A stretch of 64,000 bases of DNA from Isoptericola halotolerans. GTDB taxonomy: Bacteria > Actinomycetota > Actinomycetes > Actinomycetales > Cellulomonadaceae. Below the pieces are notes generated by a model. It was given only the letters and a program-made list of their open reading frames with translations. It had not been told where the DNA came from and did not search any database. The number at the start of each line of letters is the position of its first letter. Positions within the stretch are counted from its first letter, which is position 1. The position numbers and the translations under genes were made by a program. This document shows positions 41,211 through 49,800 of this stretch, in pieces. Location of the stretch: positions 186,001 through 250,000 of the forward strand of contig NZ_JABEZU010000001.1 of the NCBI RefSeq assembly GCF_013149785.1, in the 5' to 3' direction.

Positions 41211-42305
41211 TCAGGGGTGCGGGTGGTGGTGCGGACCGTCGGACGCCGGGAGCGTCACGTCGGGCAGCAGGTCGGCGAGCAGGGCGCGCACGCGCCGGTC
41301 GATCTCGTCACGGATGGCACGGGCGCCCTGCGCCGAGGCGAGGGCGGGGTCGCCGACGACCCAGTCCTCGTAGCGCTTGCCGGGCAGCACCGGGCACGCG
41401 TCGCCGCAGCCCATGGTCACCACGACGTCGGCGGCCCGGACGGCGTCGTCGGTGAGCGGCTTGGGGAACGGCACGTCCTGCGGGCCGTCGCCACCGAGCT
41501 CGGTGAGCAGGGGGCGGACGGTGTCGTGGACGTCGGCGGCGGGCACAGACCCTGCCGACCGCACCACGACCCGGTCCCCGGCGTACCGGTGCAGCAGGGC
41601 GGCGGCGAGCTGGGAGCGGCCGGCGTTGCCGACGCAGACGAACAGCACCTGCGGCGTCCGGGAGTCCTCGTCGGTGGAGCGGGCCGTGACGAGGTCCACG
41701 AGGCGCTGGCGGGCGAAGTGCTCGGTGAGGGACACCAGGTGGACGGCGATCCCGCCGCGTCGCGCGAGGGCCGTGTAGGACTCGCGCACCACGCGCAGGG
41801 CCTCGTCCCCGGTGGTGCCCCGGACCCGCCGGGCGAGCGAGGCGGCCAGGCTCTCGAGCTCGCGCTGGACGTCCTCGAGCCCGTGCATCTCGGTGTCCCG
41901 GGACGCGCTGCCGACGGGGTGGGTGCCGTTGCTCGAGACGGCCAGCGCCGCGGGGGCGAACCGGTCGAGCAGGGTGGTCACCGCTCCCCGGTACCCGGGC
42001 TCGACCCGGTACCAGACCCAGGTGCCGCGGCGCTGGGAGGTGAGGACGCCCACGTCGCGCAGCACCTTGAGGTGGTGGGACACGGTGGGTTGCGAGACGT
42101 CGGCCAGCTCGGCGAGGTCGCAGACGCAGGCCTCGCCGTCCGGAGAGGTGGTGATGGCGGACAGCATGCGCAGGCGCAGCGGGTCCGCGAGGGCCTTGAG
42201 GGCGGCGGCGACGCCGTCGGCGGCCTGCGGGCCGATCGCGTGCTCGGACGAGGCGTGCGCAGGGGCGCACGCGGCGCCGTCGGGGGTGGGGGTGACGGTG
42301 GTCAT
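41211..42305 (-). CDS. ArsR-ArsC fusion protein (repressor plus arsenate reductase)
   Basis: A 364-residue fusion. Residues about 30-110 form an ArsR winged helix with the CVCDL arsenite site and SQPTVSHHLKVLRDVGVL. A helical linker domain (about 145-215, with ARRGGIAVHLVSLTEHFARQRLVDLV in its second half) follows. The C-terminal part (about 225-350) is an ArsC: FVCVGNAGRSQLAAALL and TMGCGDACPVLPGKRYEDW. ArsR and ArsC functions thus sit in one chain. The ATG overlaps the acr3 stop (ATGA). The C-terminus is His-rich (HHHPHP). Confidence 0.88.
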   Translation of the reverse strand: MTTVTPTPDGAACAPAHASSEHAIGPQAADGVAAALKALADPLRLRMLSAITTSPDGEACVCDLAELADVSQPTVSHHLKVLRDVGVLTSQRRGTWVWYRVEPGYRGAVTTLLDRFAPAALAVSSNGTHPVGSASRDTEMHGLEDVQRELESLAASLARRVRGTTGDEALRVVRESYTALARRGGIAVHLVSLTEHFARQRLVDLVTARSTDEDSRTPQVLFVCVGNAGRSQLAAALLHRYAGDRVVVRSAGSVPAADVHDTVRPLLTELGGDGPQDVPFPKPLTDDAVRAADVVVTMGCGDACPVLPGKRYEDWVVGDPALASAQGARAIRDEIDRRVRALLADLLPDVTLPASDGPHHHPHP

Positions 42306-43426
42306 GGCAGGGTCTCCCGTGGTGCGTCGACCGACGTCGTCGTCGGTGAGCCGGCAGCCCGGGGGTCGACGCCGAACCAGCGGCGACCGACCCAGAGGCT
42401 GACGTAGACGAGGCCCACGAGGACGGGGACCTCGATGAGCGGCCCGACGACGCCGGCGAGGGCCTCGCCGGACGTGGCGCCGAAGGTCGCGATGGCCACC
42501 GCGATGGCGAGCTCGAAGTTGTTGCCCGCCGCGGTGAACGCGAGCGCCGTGGTGCGGGGGTAGCCGAGACCGAGGGCCTTGCCGACGGCGACGCCGACGC
42601 CCCACATGACGGCGAAGTACACGAGCAGGGGCAGCGCGATCCGGGCGACGTCGCCGGGGTGCGAGGACACCTGCTCGCCCTGGAGGGCGAAGAGCAGCAC
42701 GATGGTGAACAGCAGGCCGTACAGCGCCCAGGGGCCGATGCGGGGGACGAACCGCTCCTCGTACCAGTCGCGGCCCCTGGTCCGCTCGCCGATCGCGCGG
42801 GAGGCGAAGCCGGCGGCGAGCGGGATGCCGAGGAAGACCAGCACGTTGAGCGCGATCTGGCCGATGGACACGTCGATCCCGGCGGTGTCGAGGCCGAGCC
42901 ACCCGGGCAGCACGGTGAGGTAGAAGTAGCCGAGCAGCGAGAACATGACGACCTGGAAGACCGAGTTGATGGCCACCAGCACGGCGGCGGCCTCCCGGTC
43001 GCCGCACGCGAGGTCGTTCCAGATGACGACCATGGCGATGCAGCGGGCCAGCCCGACGATGATCAGCCCGGTGCGGTACTCGGGCAGGTCGGGCAGGAAG
43101 ATCCACGCGAGGGCGAACATCAGGGCGGGGCCGACGAGCCAGTTGAGGACGAGCGAGCTGACCAGCAGCCGCTTGTCGCCGGTCACGGCGGCCATGCGGT
43201 CGTAGCGCACCTTGGCGAGCACCGGGTACATCATCACCAGCAGCCCCAGGGCGATGGGGAGCGAGATGCCGCCGACCTCCATCGCCTCGAGGGCGTCGCC
43301 GAGGACGGGGACGAACCGGCCGAGCAGCAGCCCACCGACCATCGCCAGGCCGATCCACAGCGGCAGCCAGCGGTCGAGGGTGGACAGTCGGGCGCCGGCG
43401 GGCGCCTCGGCGGTGGTGGTCGTCAC
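42302..43426 (-). CDS. acr3: Acr3 arsenite efflux permease
   Basis: A 374-residue membrane protein with about ten helices. Signatures of Acr3 are MMYPVLAKVRYDRM, GLARCIAMVVIWNDLACGD (with the conserved Cys essential for arsenite transport) and the TAAGNNFELAIAVAIATFG segment. GTG 43426 is chosen because AGGGGAG lies five bases upstream; an ATG 36 bases earlier has no such site. It is the first gene of a seven-gene leftward arsenic run. Confidence 0.93.
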   Translation of the reverse strand: MTTTTAEAPAGARLSTLDRWLPLWIGLAMVGGLLLGRFVPVLGDALEAMEVGGISLPIALGLLVMMYPVLAKVRYDRMAAVTGDKRLLVSSLVLNWLVGPALMFALAWIFLPDLPEYRTGLIIVGLARCIAMVVIWNDLACGDREAAAVLVAINSVFQVVMFSLLGYFYLTVLPGWLGLDTAGIDVSIGQIALNVLVFLGIPLAAGFASRAIGERTRGRDWYEERFVPRIGPWALYGLLFTIVLLFALQGEQVSSHPGDVARIALPLLVYFAVMWGVGVAVGKALGLGYPRTTALAFTAAGNNFELAIAVAIATFGATSGEALAGVVGPLIEVPVLVGLVYVSLWVGRRWFGVDPRAAGSPTTTSVDAPRETLP

Positions 43427-43447
43427 GTGCGCTCCCCTGCTCGTTAC

Positions 43448-43479
43448 TTCGATCGTCATCAATATAGACGCATCTCGAT
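43448..43479. promoter_or_regulatory. Double ArsR-type operator and -10 element of acr3
   Basis: Two abutting 16-bp copies are present. On the minus strand 43463-43448 reads ATTGA-tgacga-TCGAA and 43479-43464 reads ATCGA-gatgcg-TCTAT. They match the repeats at the first arsR locus. A good -10 hexamer TATATT (43466-43461, minus strand) overlaps the junction, so a bound repressor would block the promoter. Confidence 0.7.
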
Positions 43480-43533
43480 GCAGGATGCCAGCCGCCAGGC
43501 TCTTGCGGACGGGCTGAACGCGCGTTTAGTCTA

Positions 43534-43549
43534 TTGAACATGAGTTCAA
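43534..43549. promoter_or_regulatory. Palindrome across the tetR start codon
   Basis: TTGAAC-atga-GTTCAA spans the ATG at 43540. A -10-like TAGTCT at 43527-43532 lies seven bases before the ATG, so the mRNA is probably leaderless. A repressor bound here would cover the transcription start, which suggests autoregulation by the TetR protein. Confidence 0.6.
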
Positions 43550-44298
43550 CCAACCCGGGCGCGACGGGCACCACCGGCCGGCCTCCGTCGGACGGCAGCA
43601 CGCGCGACCGCATCCGCGACGCCGCCGTGCTGCGGTTCGCGCGCTCCGGGTTCGGCGCGTCGGTGCGTACCATCGCCGCCGACGCCGGTGTCAGCCCGGC
43701 GCTGGTCATCCACCACTTCGGGTCCAAGGAAGCCCTGCACCGCGCCTGCGACGACTTCGTGCTGCGGTGGATCGTCGGGTCCAAGCGGCAGAACATGGGC
43801 CGGGCCACCGGCGGCCAGCTGCTGCAGGTGATGGCGGAGGTCGACGAGTACGCCCCGCTCCTGGGCTACGCGGTCCAGTCCCTCCAGGCCGGCGGCGAGG
43901 TCGCCCGGGCCTTCGTGCAGCACATGATCGACGACGCGCAGGTCTACACCCGCGAGGCGGTGGCCGACGGCATCGTCAAGCCGAGCGTCGACGAGGACGC
44001 ACGCGTCCGCTACCTGACCCTCTCCGCGCTCGGCACCCTGCTGCTCACTCTCACGCTCGACCCGCCGGAGGACCCCGAGGACTTCGCCGCCGGCATCCGC
44101 ACGTTCACGACCGAGCACTACCTGCCGATGATCGAGCTCTTCACCCAGGGCTTCCTGACCAGCCGCCGCATGCTCGACGACTACCTGCTCTACCTCTCCG
44201 ACCCCCCGGCCGGCACGCGCGACGCCACCACCGACGGCGACGTCGCCGCCGACACCACGGCCGCCCCCGACCCCGAGACCACGAGCGAGGAACGATGA
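43540..44298 (+). CDS. TetR family regulator of the adjacent ABC exporter
   Basis: A 252-residue regulator. The N-terminal HTH (about residues 22-70) reads [20 protein letters not shown] and [16 protein letters not shown]. The C-terminal part is of the TetR_C_33-like type seen next to antibiotic ABC exporters. The tail (about 215-252) is Asp/Thr-rich and disordered. ATG 43540 is supported by a leaderless promoter arrangement; no ribosome-binding site is seen. Its stop overlaps the ATPase start (ATGA). Confidence 0.88.
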   Translation: MSSTNPGATGTTGRPPSDGSTRDRIRDAAVLRFARSGFGASVRTIAADAGVSPALVIHHFGSKEALHRACDDFVLRWIVGSKRQNMGRATGGQLLQVMAEVDEYAPLLGYAVQSLQAGGEVARAFVQHMIDDAQVYTREAVADGIVKPSVDEDARVRYLTLSALGTLLLTLTLDPPEDPEDFAAGIRTFTTEHYLPMIELFTQGFLTSRRMLDDYLLYLSDPPAGTRDATTDGDVAADTTAAPDPETTSEER

Positions 44299-45263
44299 CC
44301 ACCACCACCGCGAGCCCCGGCACGCCCCCCGTCGAGATCCACGACCTGCACAAGCACTTCGGCTCCACCCGCGCCCTCGACGGCCTGGACCTGACGGTCC
44401 GGGAGGGCGAGGTCGCCGGGTTCCTCGGCCCCAACGGGGCCGGCAAGTCCACCACCATCCGCGTCCTGCTCGGACTGCTGCGCGCCACGTCCGGACGTGC
44501 CCGGCTGCTCGGCGGGGACCCCTGGTCCGACGCCGTGACGCTGCACCGCCGGCTCGCCTACGTCCCCGGAGACGTCACCCTGTGGCCGAACCTCACCGGC
44601 GGCGAAGCGATCGACTTCCTGTCGCGGCTCCGCGGCAAGCCGGACGTCCGGCGCAAGAAGGAGCTGCTCGAGGCCTTCGAGCTCGACCCCACCAAGAAGG
44701 CGCGCACCTACTCCAAGGGCAACCGGCAGAAGGTCGCGCTCGTCGCGGCGCTCGCCGCCGACGTCCCGCTGCTGATCCTCGACGAACCGACCTCCGGGCT
44801 GGACCCCCTCATGGAGGCCGTCTTCACCGAGCAGGTCCGCCACGCCAAGGAGCGGGGGGCGTCGGTGCTCCTGAGCAGCCACATCCTGTCCGAGGTCGAG
44901 AAGGTGTGCGACACCGTCACCATCATCCGGTCCGGTCGGGCCGTCGAGTCCGGCACCCTCGACGAGCTCCGCCACCTCACGCGGTCGAACGTCACCGCCG
45001 TCGTCGACGGCGACCCGGCCGGTGTGTCCCGCGTGGACGGCGTGCACGACCTGGCGACGGTCGACGACCCCGAGGGCACCCGCGTCACCTTCGACGTGGA
45101 CAACGCGGCGATCGGTGAGGTGCTCACCGCCCTGTCCGCGCTGGGCGTGCGCTCCTTCACCGCGGCGCCGCCGTCGCTGGAGGAGCTGTTCATGCGGCAC
45201 TACGGCGAGGACGTCTCGGAGGGGCCCACGTCCGGCGAGCCCGCAGCGGCAGGTGCACGATGA
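44295..45263 (+). CDS. ABC exporter ATPase (drug-resistance type)
   Basis: A 322-residue ATPase. Walker A is GPNGAGKST, the Q-loop region is [20 protein letters not shown], the signature is the atypical [15 protein letters not shown] (degenerate LSGGQ), and Walker B is [13 protein letters not shown]. These are typical of the DrrA/TnrB2-like exporters of polyketide antibiotics. The C-terminal 90 residues form the DrrA-type regulatory domain. It overlaps the TetR gene and the permease gene by four bases each, forming a compact tetR-ATPase-permease operon. Confidence 0.9.
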   Translation: MTTTTASPGTPPVEIHDLHKHFGSTRALDGLDLTVREGEVAGFLGPNGAGKSTTIRVLLGLLRATSGRARLLGGDPWSDAVTLHRRLAYVPGDVTLWPNLTGGEAIDFLSRLRGKPDVRRKKELLEAFELDPTKKARTYSKGNRQKVALVAALAADVPLLILDEPTSGLDPLMEAVFTEQVRHAKERGASVLLSSHILSEVEKVCDTVTIIRSGRAVESGTLDELRHLTRSNVTAVVDGDPAGVSRVDGVHDLATVDDPEGTRVTFDVDNAAIGEVLTALSALGVRSFTAAPPSLEELFMRHYGEDVSEGPTSGEPAAAGAR

Positions 45264-46912
45264 GTGCCGCCGTCGCCGCCCCGCCGACCACCCGTGGCGG
45301 GTCGACGCTCGCCGGGACCGGGCACCTCGTCCGGTTCATGCTGCGCCGCGACCGGGTGCGGCTGGCCGTGTGGACGGGCTCGCTCGTCGCCTTCTACGCC
45401 TACTTCACGTTCGCGCTCGACACCGTGTTCGCGGACCCCGCCTCCCAGCAGGGCCGCGCCGCCGTGATGGAGACCCCGGCGGGCATCGTCATGGGAGGCC
45501 CCGGGTATGGCCTCGACCACTACACCACCGGTGTGGCCATGGCCAACGAGGGCATCACCTGGGTCGTGCTCGCGCTGGCCATCTTCTCCATCCTGCACAT
45601 GGTGCGGCACACCCGCGCCGAGGAGGAGTCGAGCCGGTCGGAGCTGGTGCGGGCCGCCGTCGTCGGGCGCCATGCCCCGGCCGTGGCGGCCGCCACCACG
45701 CTGGTCGTCGCCCAGGCCGTCATCGCGGTGCTCTCCGCGCTGGCGATGGCCGCCGTCGGAGGCCTCGCGGTCGTCGACTCGTTCGCGATGACGGTGGGCT
45801 CGGCGCTCAGCGCGCTGGTCTTCGGCGGGGTGGCCCTGGTGGCGTGCCAGGTCACGGCGCACGCACGGGCCGCCACCGGCCTCTCGCTCGCCGTCTTCGG
45901 CGTGGCCTTCGCCGTCCGGGCCGTCGGCGACATGCAGGAGACCGGGGGGTCCGCGCTGTCCTGGCTCTCGCCGATCGCCTGGGCGCAGCAGACGCGTGCC
46001 TTCGTCGACCTGCGCTGGTGGCCGTTGCTGCTGTCCGTCGTCGCGACCGTCGCCCTGCTGTGGGTCGCGTCCGTCCTGGCGTCGCGCCGCGACTTCGGTG
46101 GCGGTCTCGTCGCCGACCGCCCGGGCCGGCCCGAGGCCCGCGCATCGTTGCGGGGACCGCTCGCGATGGCCTGGCTGCAGCAGCGCGGCGCCCTGCTGTG
46201 GAGCTGCCTCGGGCTGGGGCTGCTCTGGTTCGCCACCGGTACCCTCCTGCCGCAGATCGGGACGATGATCGGCGACGTCATCGCCGACAACCCCGTCGCC
46301 CAGCAGATCTTCGGCGCGGACCCCTCCCAGCTCTCGGTGTCGTTCGTCGGGGTGATGATCCTGTACGCCGCGCTGTGCTGCGCCGGGTACGCGATCGTCA
46401 TGTCCCAGCGACCCAAGGAGGAGGAGTCCTCGGGCCGCGGTGAGGTCGTGTTCTCCCACCCGGTGTCCCGGACCCGGTGGCTCGGGGCGCAGGCCGTGGT
46501 GGCCGGTCTCGGCACGGCGGTGCTGCTGGCGGTCAGCGTGTACGCCGTGTGGTTCGGCGCCGTCGTCGTCGACTTCCACGACCAGACGTTCGGCGACTAC
46601 TCGGTGGTGTTCTGGACCTATCTGCCGGCGCTGGCCGTGTACGTCGGGCTCGTCCTCGCCCTGTACGGCTGGGCGCCGCGGTTCACGGGCGCGGCCTGGG
46701 CGCTGCTCGCCTACACGTTCGTGGTGGGCATGTTCGGCAGCGTCTTCGAGATCCCCGACTGGGCCTACCGCATCTCGCCCTTCGACTGGGTGCCGGAGGC
46801 CTTCTCGGGCGAGGTCGCCGGCGGGGACGTCGCCATGCTGTGGGGTGTCGCCCTGGTGCTCGGGCTGCTCGGCTTCGTCGGGTTCCGGCGTAGGGACCTG
46901 ACGACCGGCTGA
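45260..46912 (+). CDS. ABC exporter permease (polyketide-antibiotic type)
   Basis: A 550-residue permease with about twelve helices in two halves of six, each opened by a cytosolic segment ([15 protein letters not shown] and [14 protein letters not shown]). [18 protein letters not shown] and [14 protein letters not shown] are typical of the TnrB3/tetronasin-like exporter permeases. It works with the ATPase in front. The exported compound is not known; resistance to an antibiotic or export of a lipid is expected. Confidence 0.88.
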   Translation: MSAAVAAPPTTRGGSTLAGTGHLVRFMLRRDRVRLAVWTGSLVAFYAYFTFALDTVFADPASQQGRAAVMETPAGIVMGGPGYGLDHYTTGVAMANEGITWVVLALAIFSILHMVRHTRAEEESSRSELVRAAVVGRHAPAVAAATTLVVAQAVIAVLSALAMAAVGGLAVVDSFAMTVGSALSALVFGGVALVACQVTAHARAATGLSLAVFGVAFAVRAVGDMQETGGSALSWLSPIAWAQQTRAFVDLRWWPLLLSVVATVALLWVASVLASRRDFGGGLVADRPGRPEARASLRGPLAMAWLQQRGALLWSCLGLGLLWFATGTLLPQIGTMIGDVIADNPVAQQIFGADPSQLSVSFVGVMILYAALCCAGYAIVMSQRPKEEESSGRGEVVFSHPVSRTRWLGAQAVVAGLGTAVLLAVSVYAVWFGAVVVDFHDQTFGDYSVVFWTYLPALAVYVGLVLALYGWAPRFTGAAWALLAYTFVVGMFGSVFEIPDWAYRISPFDWVPEAFSGEVAGGDVAMLWGVALVLGLLGFVGFRRRDLTTG

Positions 46913-47005
46913 CCATCCGGCCGAGGACCGCCGGGGCCGGGGTGTGGCGCAGGCCTCGCCCGGGCCCGGCGGCTCGCGGGGAGACCGGGGTTACCGTGGT
47001 CGGTC

Positions 47006-48439
47006 GTGAAGACACCTGATCTCGCGGCCCCGGCGGAGCCGCTCGCCCACGGGCTGCGCCCCCGGCACCTGACGATGATGGGCCTCGGGTCGGCGATCGG
47101 GGCCGGGCTGTTCCTCGGTTCCGGCGAGGCGATCGCGACCGCTGGTCCCGCCGTGCTCGTCAGCTACGCCATCGCCGGGGCGATCGTCGTCGCCGTGATG
47201 CGCATGCTCGCCGAGATGGCCTCCGCCCTGCCGGCGTCGGGCTCGTTCTCCGTCTACGCGGAGGTGGCGCTCGGCCGGTGGGCCGGGTTCCTGCTCGGCT
47301 GGCTGTACTGGTTCATGCTCATCATGGTGCTCGGCGTCGAGATCACCGGGGTCGCGGAGATCGTCACCGGGTGGTGGCCCGCCGTGCCGCAGTGGGTGGT
47401 CGCGGCGGCCGTCGTGGCGGTCTTCGGCGGGATCAACCTCATCGGCGTCAAGCAGTTCGGCGAGGCCGAGTTCTGGTTCGCCCTGGTCAAGGTCGCGGCC
47501 ATCGTCGCGTTCCTCGTCCTCGGCGCGCTCGTCGTCGTCGGGGTGATCCCGGTGGCGGGCAGCGTGCTCGGCGACTGGGCCGCGCACGGCGGCTTCGCGC
47601 CGGCCGGTGTCGGCGGCGTCGCGGCCGGGCTGCTCGCCGTCGCCTTCGCCTTCGGCGGTATCGAGATCGTCGCGATCGCCGCGGCCGAGGCTCGCGACCC
47701 CCGCGACGCCGTGGCCCGGGCCACCCGCACGATCCTGTGGCGCATCCTGCTGTTCTACATCGGCTCGGTGGCGATCATCGTCGCGCTCGTGCCGTGGGAC
47801 GACGCCGACGCCCTGACGTCCCCGTTCGTCGCCGTCCTGCAGCTCGCCGGGTTCGACGGCGCCGCGCGGCTCATGGAGGTCGTCGTCGTCCTCGCGCTGC
47901 TCAGCGCCTTCAACGCCCAGGTCTACGGCACCTCGCGCATGCTGTTCTCGCTGGGGGAGCGGCGCGACGCCCCGGCGGCGGCGACCCGGGTGTCGCGGCG
48001 CGACGTGCCGTGGGTGGCGGTGCTCGTGTCGGTGTTCTTCGGTGTCGTGGCGGTGCTGCTCAACTGGTTGCTGCCCGAGGTGCTGCTGTCCGTGCTGCTC
48101 AACGCCGTCGGCTCGGCGCTGTTCGTCGTGTGGCTGCTCATCACCCTCTCCCAGCTGCGGCTCCGACCCCGGCTGGAGGCCGAGGCGTCCCGCAGCGGCG
48201 AGCCGATGCGGCTGCGCATGTGGGGCTTCCCGTGGCTGACCTGGGTGACCCTGGCGGCTCTCGTCGGCCTCGCGGGGCTGATGCTCACCGACGGTGCCGC
48301 ACGGGCCCAGCTCGGCGCCACCGCCGGGCTGGTGGTCGTCATCCTCCTGGCCTACCTGGTGCTGCGTGCGCGGCGCTCGTCCCAGGACGGCCCGCCGCGG
48401 AAGGGTGTGCCGGACGGCGCGTCGCAGGTGGGAGCATGA
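47006..48439 (+). CDS. AAT/APC family amino acid permease
   Basis: A 477-residue transporter with twelve helices. HGLRPRHLTMMGLGSAIGAGLFLGSG at the first helix (only the part RHLTMMGLGSAIGAGLF is needed for recognition), GFLLGWLYWFMLIM and FAFGGIEIVAIAAAEARDP are signatures of the AAT group (GABA, aromatic or proline permeases). GTG 47006 opens about 20 residues before the first helix. Its stop overlaps the MOSC gene start. The 93-base upstream gap holds no clear operator. Confidence 0.88.
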   Translation: MKTPDLAAPAEPLAHGLRPRHLTMMGLGSAIGAGLFLGSGEAIATAGPAVLVSYAIAGAIVVAVMRMLAEMASALPASGSFSVYAEVALGRWAGFLLGWLYWFMLIMVLGVEITGVAEIVTGWWPAVPQWVVAAAVVAVFGGINLIGVKQFGEAEFWFALVKVAAIVAFLVLGALVVVGVIPVAGSVLGDWAAHGGFAPAGVGGVAAGLLAVAFAFGGIEIVAIAAAEARDPRDAVARATRTILWRILLFYIGSVAIIVALVPWDDADALTSPFVAVLQLAGFDGAARLMEVVVVLALLSAFNAQVYGTSRMLFSLGERRDAPAAATRVSRRDVPWVAVLVSVFFGVVAVLLNWLLPEVLLSVLLNAVGSALFVVWLLITLSQLRLRPRLEAEASRSGEPMRLRMWGFPWLTWVTLAALVGLAGLMLTDGAARAQLGATAGLVVVILLAYLVLRARRSSQDGPPRKGVPDGASQVGA

Positions 48440-49110
48440 GCGCTATGGGTGAGCTCCTTGCCGTCTGCCGTGTCCATCAGCTCCTGCCCGACGCAGGGTC
48501 CGTGGGCATCACCGCCATCGACAAGCGACCCGTCGAGGGACGGGTCAAGGCGGGCGCCTACGGCCTCTACGCCGACGTCCAGGCGGACCGTGCCCACCAC
48601 GGCGGACTCGACCAGGCGGTCTACGCCTACGCCGCCGAGGACGTCACGTTCTGGGAGCCGGAGCTCGGGCGGGAGATCCCCCCGGGTCTCTTCGGGGAGA
48701 ACCTGCGCACCCGGGGGCTGGACGTGTCCGGGGCGCTGATCGGGGAACGGTGGCGGATCGGCACGGTGGTGCTGGAGGTCACCCAGCCGCGCACTCCGTG
48801 CGCCACGTTCGCGCGTCGGCTCGGCTCCCCGCCCCGGTGGGTGCGCCGGTTCACCGAGGCGAACCGCACCGGTGCCTACCTGCGGGTCGTCGAGGCCGGT
48901 GAGCTGGGTGCGGGCGACGCCGTCGAGATCGTCTCCCGCCCCGCTCACGGCGTCTCCGCCGCGGACTGGTTCGGCACCTGGAGCGCCGGCGCCCCGGCGT
49001 TCGCCGCGGCAGCCCGGCTCGCCGGAGCGTTGCGGGAGTCGGCCGAGGCCGGCGAGGTGCGGCTCAGCGAGGACATGGACGTGCGCGTGACCAAGGCGCT
49101 GTCGCGCTGA
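48436..49110 (+). CDS. MOSC domain protein (YiiM-like)
   Basis: A 224-residue protein. The MOSC core (about residues 30-165) has the conserved segment RAHHGGLDQAVYAYAAEDVTFW, LFGENLRTRGLDV and the Cys in TQPRTPCATFARR, which is the proposed sulfur or molybdenum-cofactor-binding Cys. YiiM-like proteins take part in detoxification of N-hydroxylated bases. The ATG at 48436 overlaps the permease stop; an ATG three codons later is an alternative. It is convergent with the P-loop kinase. Confidence 0.85.
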   Translation: MSAMGELLAVCRVHQLLPDAGSVGITAIDKRPVEGRVKAGAYGLYADVQADRAHHGGLDQAVYAYAAEDVTFWEPELGREIPPGLFGENLRTRGLDVSGALIGERWRIGTVVLEVTQPRTPCATFARRLGSPPRWVRRFTEANRTGAYLRVVEAGELGAGDAVEIVSRPAHGVSAADWFGTWSAGAPAFAAAARLAGALRESAEAGEVRLSEDMDVRVTKALSR

Positions 49111-49131
49111 GTCTCACCTGCGCGTCGAGCC

Positions 49132-49638
49132 TCACCCGATCCAGAGAGCACGGAGCGCCTGAGCGATCTGGCGGACGGGCCGGCCGTCGGTGTCGACGCG
49201 ATGGACGCTCGTGTCGGCCTGCGCTTCCAGGACGACTGCTGCCTTGCCGGAACGCTCGACGTGGGCCTGGAGGGACGCGCCGTCCTCCCGTCGCGACAGC
49301 CGCGATCGAACCTCCTCGTCCGACGCCGTGAGCAGGACCGACGTCACGCGAGGCCGGTCGCCCATGGCCGCTGCGAGCTCGGCGGCCTCGAGGATGGCGA
49401 CGGTGTTGGTGTAGACGAGGCGTCGGTAGCCGAGGTCGCGGTAGTTCGCCCAGACGGCTGCGAGGTTGCGGGCTGCCAGGCGGTGCTCCCACGGCGCGGG
49501 CCAGGCCAGGTCGAGAGCGTCGCCCTCGATCACCGCATGGCGGATCCCCTCGACGGACAGCAGGTCGTGCAGCGCGAACGCTGTCGAGGACTTCCCCGCG
49601 CCCGACCTGCCGGAGACCAGCAGCAGCTCTGTTTCCAC
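49132..49638 (-). CDS. Small P-loop kinase-like protein
   Basis: A 168-residue protein. The P-loop is VSGRSGAGKSSTAF at residues 8-21. A Walker B-like DALDLAW follows (the segment VIEGDALDLAWPAP). The C-terminal part has a LID-like Arg-rich region (RSRLSRREDGASLQAHVERS). It belongs to the gluconate/adenylylsulfate/nucleoside kinase superfamily; the substrate cannot be decided. The GTG at 49638 is tentative but starts just before the first strand. It is divergent from the HNH gene. Confidence 0.7.
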   Translation of the reverse strand: METELLLVSGRSGAGKSSTAFALHDLLSVEGIRHAVIEGDALDLAWPAPWEHRLAARNLAAVWANYRDLGYRRLVYTNTVAILEAAELAAAMGDRPRVTSVLLTASDEEVRSRLSRREDGASLQAHVERSGKAAVVLEAQADTSVHRVDTDGRPVRQIAQALRALWIG

Positions 49639-49784
49639 GGACCGGACTCTAGAGACCCTCGTCGGACGACCATCCGGCACGGCGCGGCACGGCGCGGAGC
49701 GGCGCGATGCAGCATGCGTCGTTGCTGGTGACGGTGCACGGGGAAGCCGATCCCTCTTGCGCCCGCCGAGAGCATTCACTACAG

Positions 49785-49800
49785 TCGAACACATGTTCGA
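49785..49800. promoter_or_regulatory. LexA-type SOS box over the start of the HNH gene
   Basis: TCGAACACATGTTCGA matches the Gram-positive LexA consensus CGAAC-RNNY-GTTCG exactly and contains the ATG at 49793. A -10-like TACAGT (49780-49785) lies seven bases upstream, so the transcript is probably leaderless. Confidence 0.8.

Noticed and set aside
42302-43426. SLC13 gene at 7423-9015 as an ArsB partner of the arsenic locus
   Set aside because: It carries the TrkA-C insert and TPVN motifs of SLC13 and lies in another operon; the efflux pump here is Acr3.
43534-43549. SOS box at the tetR start
   Set aside because: The arms read TTGAAC/GTTCAA; the LexA consensus needs CGAAC/GTTCG.
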